NCBI RefSeq assembly: GCF_001605725.1
Contig: NZ_CP011530.1
Span: 1,178,001-1,242,000 of the forward strand
Direction of reading: 5' to 3'
Length of the DNA stretch: 64,000 bases
Origin: Mycobacteroides immunogenum
Lineage (GTDB): Bacteria > Actinomycetota > Actinomycetes > Mycobacteriales > Mycobacteriaceae
The notes under the pieces are model-generated. The model had not been told where the DNA came from, made no database searches, and was given only the letters and a program-made list of their open reading frames with translations. Made by a program: the position numbers and the translations under genes. Below, one piece after another: positions 59,269-64,000 of this stretch; position 1 is the first letter of the stretch, and every line of letters starts with the position of its first letter.

Positions 59269-60420
59269 TCATCGTCCGGCGACGACACCCTGTACCTCGC
59301 TGACCTCCTTGGACAACGCGTCAATGGCGTGCGCCAGCTCGATGCGCTGGTCTTGGGTCACGGTGTCGTACAGGACGAATCCGTCGCCCTTGCGGTACTT
59401 GCCCAAGAGAGCGTCGACTTCCTTGAATCGCTTGTCGATCGCCTGTCCCAGTTCAGGTTTGCGTTCGTCGAGGATCGGCCGCACGGTCGCGATGGCGTTT
59501 TGTGAGCCGTCGAGGTTGGCCTGGAAGTCCCACAGGTCGGTGTGGCTGAAGGTTTCTTCTTCACCAGAGATCTTTGTCCTGGCCACCTCATCGAGCAGCG
59601 TCTGCGCGCCGCCCGCGATCTTGGTGGTGTTGATGTCGAAGTCCTTGGCCCGCACGCCGTCCGAGAGCTCCTTGATGTCCTTGAGCAGTTGATCGGCGAT
59701 CGCGTCGGTGTCCGGCTGCAGGCCTGTCACCCACAGGTCCTTCTCCAGCCGGTGATAGCCGGTCCACTTCTCGCCGGGCTGAAGGTCGGCCTCGCGCAGG
59801 TCGATTCGCGGGTCGAGGTCATTCGGGAAGGCCTCGGCGACTGGCTCGATCCGCTCGTAATACACCCGGCTGGTTGGGTACTGGGCCTTGGCAGAGGCGA
59901 TGTCCTTGGCCTTGACCGCTTCGACGAACTTGGCGGCCGATTCACTCAGGGCGTCGACCTGGCTGATCACGTAGCCGCGGTAGCGGTCAGTGGCGTCCTT
60001 GAACTTGCCTTCAGCGTCCAGTTTCACCGCGGCGCCGGTAATGGTGAAGTCGCCACGAATGCCGTCGCCGATCATGCCGGGCTTGCACGCGGTCTGGTAG
60101 GTGCCGGGCTCGGTGAACTGCACGATGAGCTTGCGGCTGATACCCGAGCCGATGTTCTCCACCTCACCGAGGGCGCGGTCGCCCTTATCGTAGACGTAGA
60201 ACTCGGTGACCTTCGAGCCGTTGTTGGTCACATTGAAAGTGACTGGGCCCGTTGTGCCCTCGGTCTTGGATACCTGGCAGCTGGAGTCGGTGGCGGTGAC
60301 GCTGATCTCCTGGCCGCCGGCGGCGCCGCTCTGTACCGGCTCCTTGGGAGTGCAGCCGGCCAGCGCCGCGCCGGTGGCCACCGCAAGTGCGGCAGAAACA
60401 TAGGCGAGTGGTGATCTCAT
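59269..60420 (-). CDS. efeO: EfeO iron-uptake lipoprotein
   Basis: A 383-residue protein with lipobox LAGC (signal AALAVATGAALAGC). It has an N-terminal cupredoxin domain (Cys in DSSCQVSKTEG; TACKPGM) and a C-terminal M75/imelysin-like domain with the canonical HxxE motif in GYHRLEKDLWVTG. It accepts ferrous or ferric iron outside the membrane and hands it to EfeU. The ATG at 60418–60420 overlaps the efeU stop by 4 bp. Confidence 0.92.
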   Translation of the reverse strand: MRSPLAYVSAALAVATGAALAGCTPKEPVQSGAAGGQEISVTATDSSCQVSKTEGTTGPVTFNVTNNGSKVTEFYVYDKGDRALGEVENIGSGISRKLIVQFTEPGTYQTACKPGMIGDGIRGDFTITGAAVKLDAEGKFKDATDRYRGYVISQVDALSESAAKFVEAVKAKDIASAKAQYPTSRVYYERIEPVAEAFPNDLDPRIDLREADLQPGEKWTGYHRLEKDLWVTGLQPDTDAIADQLLKDIKELSDGVRAKDFDINTTKIAGGAQTLLDEVARTKISGEEETFSHTDLWDFQANLDGSQNAIATVRPILDERKPELGQAIDKRFKEVDALLGKYRKGDGFVLYDTVTQDQRIELAHAIDALSKEVSEVQGVVAGR

Positions 60421-61310
60421 CCAGCGGTCCTCTCGGGTTGGGCTTCGGGGGTGGTGGCCACCTTGGGTGCGGTGACCACCGGACGCAGGAACAGGCCGAG
60501 CACAACCACCAGGTAGATGAGCCAGCCTGTCAGCTGCAGCACCGTCGGGGTCGGTGTGATGTTGAAGATTCCGCGCAGCAGCTCGCCGTACCACGCGCTC
60601 CAGTCGAACCAGCCGGTGATGTCAAAGGCCTTGTTCGACAAGCCGGGTAACCATCCGACGGTCTGCAGGGCACCGATGCCATAGGAGAGGATGCCGGCCG
60701 CGACAACCACCAGGAACGCGCCCGTGTACTTGAAGAACTTGCTCAGGTTGATCTTGATCGCACCGCGATACATGCCGTACGACAGGGCCGCCGCCGCGGC
60801 GACCCCTGTCACGAGTCCTGCCAGGGGCCAGGCGGTTTCGGCCTTGGCGTACCCCACCATGAACAGTGCGGTCTCGACGCCCTCGCGTCCGACCGACAGA
60901 AAGGCGACGGTCAGTACGGCCAGTGCGCCGGCCTCCAGCGCCTGAGCCATCCCGTGGCGCAGCTCACCGGCGATGCTGGCCGCCGCGGTGCGCATCCACA
61001 GCACCATGGTGGTGACGATGGCGACAGCCACCAGCGAGGCCACCCCGGCGATCGCTTCGGCCCCGAGATCGCTGATGGTGTTACTGCCGAAATGGATCGT
61101 CAGGAAGATGGCCAAGGTCATCGCGATGGCGCCGGCGACACCCAGCCACACCCACTTCAGGGCGTCGCGGCGGTTGGACTTCACCAGGAACGCGATCAGG
61201 ATCATCACGACGATCCCGCATTCGAGTCCTTCGCGTAGCCCGATGAGGCCGCTGCTGAAGTATTGCGAGAAGTGTGTCGGCCCGTCGGCCAGGACGCCGA
61301 TGCTGCGCAT
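60417..61310 (-). CDS. efeU: EfeU/FTR1-type iron permease
   Basis: A 297-residue permease with seven membrane segments and both iron-binding REGxE motifs (LIGLREGLECG and VGREGVETALF). It is the first gene of an efeU–efeO–efeB operon on the minus strand. An AAGGAAAAGG ribosome binding site precedes the ATG at 61308–61310. Classic EfeUOB loci are induced by low iron and acid pH. Confidence 0.93.
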   Translation of the reverse strand: MRSIGVLADGPTHFSQYFSSGLIGLREGLECGIVVMILIAFLVKSNRRDALKWVWLGVAGAIAMTLAIFLTIHFGSNTISDLGAEAIAGVASLVAVAIVTTMVLWMRTAAASIAGELRHGMAQALEAGALAVLTVAFLSVGREGVETALFMVGYAKAETAWPLAGLVTGVAAAAALSYGMYRGAIKINLSKFFKYTGAFLVVVAAGILSYGIGALQTVGWLPGLSNKAFDITGWFDWSAWYGELLRGIFNITPTPTVLQLTGWLIYLVVVLGLFLRPVVTAPKVATTPEAQPERTAG

Positions 61311-61338
61311 GTGCAGGGTCCTTTTCCTTCTATTGACT

Positions 61339-61350
61339 TTGGCTAGCCAA
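61339..61350. promoter_or_regulatory. Perfect 12-bp palindrome in the efeU/lpqU promoter region
   Basis: TTGGCTAGCCAA, 29 nt upstream of efeU, with a related TTGCCAAGG 14 nt further on. A weak iron-box-like GACCTTACCTGA lies at 61370–61381. These are candidate operators for efeUOB; which regulator binds is not known. Confidence 0.35.
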
Positions 61351-61472
61351 TGCTTGCCAAGGTGCGGCTGACCTTACCTGAAATGAGGGCCGCAGAGCAT
61401 CGGCTGCGCAGACATGTGGCCAGCTCATGCGACGATGGAGGGCAATCCATCGCACCGTCTAGGAGTTCTGTC

Positions 61473-63580
<2,108 letters not shown>

Positions 63581-63603
63581 CCGGTTGGATCTGAGGCTGA
63601 GCT

Positions 63604-64000
63604 ATGGCGGAACCCAGGCGCCGCCCCGCGTCCGGTAGGTCGCGGGGACCAGCCCCGGCCGCGCGTAAGCGGGCGCCGGTCAAGCGCCCGGCGCAGAAGG
63701 TGGTCCGGGGTCCGGCGCGTAGCGGTCCGGCGGCACCGGCCAAGGAGGCGAAGTCCGGCGGAACGTCCAGCGCGGTAGCGGCATCGATCGAACGCAGTGC
63801 CGAGCACCAATCAGAGCAGCGGTTGGGGTCAACCGCGCGGCGCGCGGCAGTGCTGGCGGCGGTGGTGTGTGCACTGACGCTGACGGTGGCTGGCCCGGTG
63901 CGTACGTACTTCTCCCAGCAGGCCGAGAAGAGTCAGCTCGCCGCCGCGGAAGCCCAACTGCGCGATCAGATTGCCTCACTCGAGGACAAGAAGCGCCGGC
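63604..64000 (+). CDS. FtsB/DivIC-like septum protein (3' end outside window)
   Basis: The first 132 residues of the Rv1024 homologue: a Pro/Arg/Ala-rich cytosolic N-terminus of ~80 residues, one membrane helix (RRAAVLAAVVCALTLTVAGPV), then the start of a coiled coil (QQAEKSQLAAAEAQLRDQIA). FtsB-type proteins bridge FtsL and FtsQ in the divisome. The ATG is 24 bp after eno, so the genes are probably co-transcribed. Confidence 0.85.
   Translation, partial: MAEPRRRPASGRSRGPAPAARKRAPVKRPAQKVVRGPARSGPAAPAKEAKSGGTSSAVAASIERSAEHQSEQRLGSTARRAAVLAAVVCALTLTVAGPVRTYFSQQAEKSQLAAAEAQLRDQIASLEDKKRR

Overview
This 64 kb window is high-GC actinobacterial chromosome. The gene order arcA–pmt–rsmI–pabB–metG–tatD–rpfB–ksgA–ispE–pks16–pth–rplY–lpqT–prsA–glmU–mfd–mazG–lpqU–eno–ftsB-like matches the Rv1001–Rv1024 block of Mycobacterium tuberculosis. 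The interspersed extra genes (arginine deiminase, MmpS/MmpL with TetR, AnsP, BenE, EfeUOB) fit a rapidly growing mycobacterium, most like the Mycobacteroides abscessus–chelonae group. The genus is inference; the mycobacterial synteny is seen directly.

Layout. 1–2.2 kb: the end of an accessory island of visibly lower GC. It holds a CBASS anti-phage pair (3' part of a CapV patatin phospholipase plus a complete CD-NTase with an AGS-C sensor domain), then a frameshifted recombinase/HTH remnant. 2.6–12.4 kb: metabolic and envelope genes (AraC, TSUP permease, quinone reductase, DJ-1, PPOX, MBL hydrolase, lipoproteins, BenE with a divergent XRE-cupin regulator, two paralogous secreted proteins, AlkB). 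12.5–25 kb: core block with arginine deiminase, protein mannosyltransferase, rsmI, pabB, an ECF41 sigma factor with its FAD oxidoreductase, metG, tatD, rpfB and ksgA. 25–32.6 kb: a minus-strand mmpS–mmpL–kinase–ansP run with a divergent TetR and a MarR-GNAT fusion. 32.6–34.9 kb: an accessory islet with an 11-bp tandem repeat, an orphan secreted protein and a DUF1883-containing protein. 35–46.6 kb: core genes ispE, pks16, fabH, pth, rplY, lpqT, prsA, glmU, tRNA-Gln and a TetR. A duplicated prsA tail and an inserted orphan gene separate prsA from lpqT. 46.7–48.4 kb: a tandem array of five small exported proteins sharing a GDAELHS-like motif. 48.4–54.6 kb: a diaminopimelate decarboxylase, mfd and mazG. 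54.6–61.3 kb: two complete, convergent EFE-type ferrous iron/DyP systems, one with EfeU and EfeO fused. 61.4–64 kb: lpqU, eno and a truncated ftsB-like gene.

Most noteworthy: the CBASS pair; the modular five-gene GDAELHS array with a duplicated promoter; the back-to-back dual EFE loci, whose fused EfeO has lost the His of its HxxE motif; the DUF1883 protein of unknown architecture; the ECF41 self-activation promoter; the prsA-tail scar beside lpqT; and a soluble non-RD Ser/Thr kinase between mmpL and ansP.
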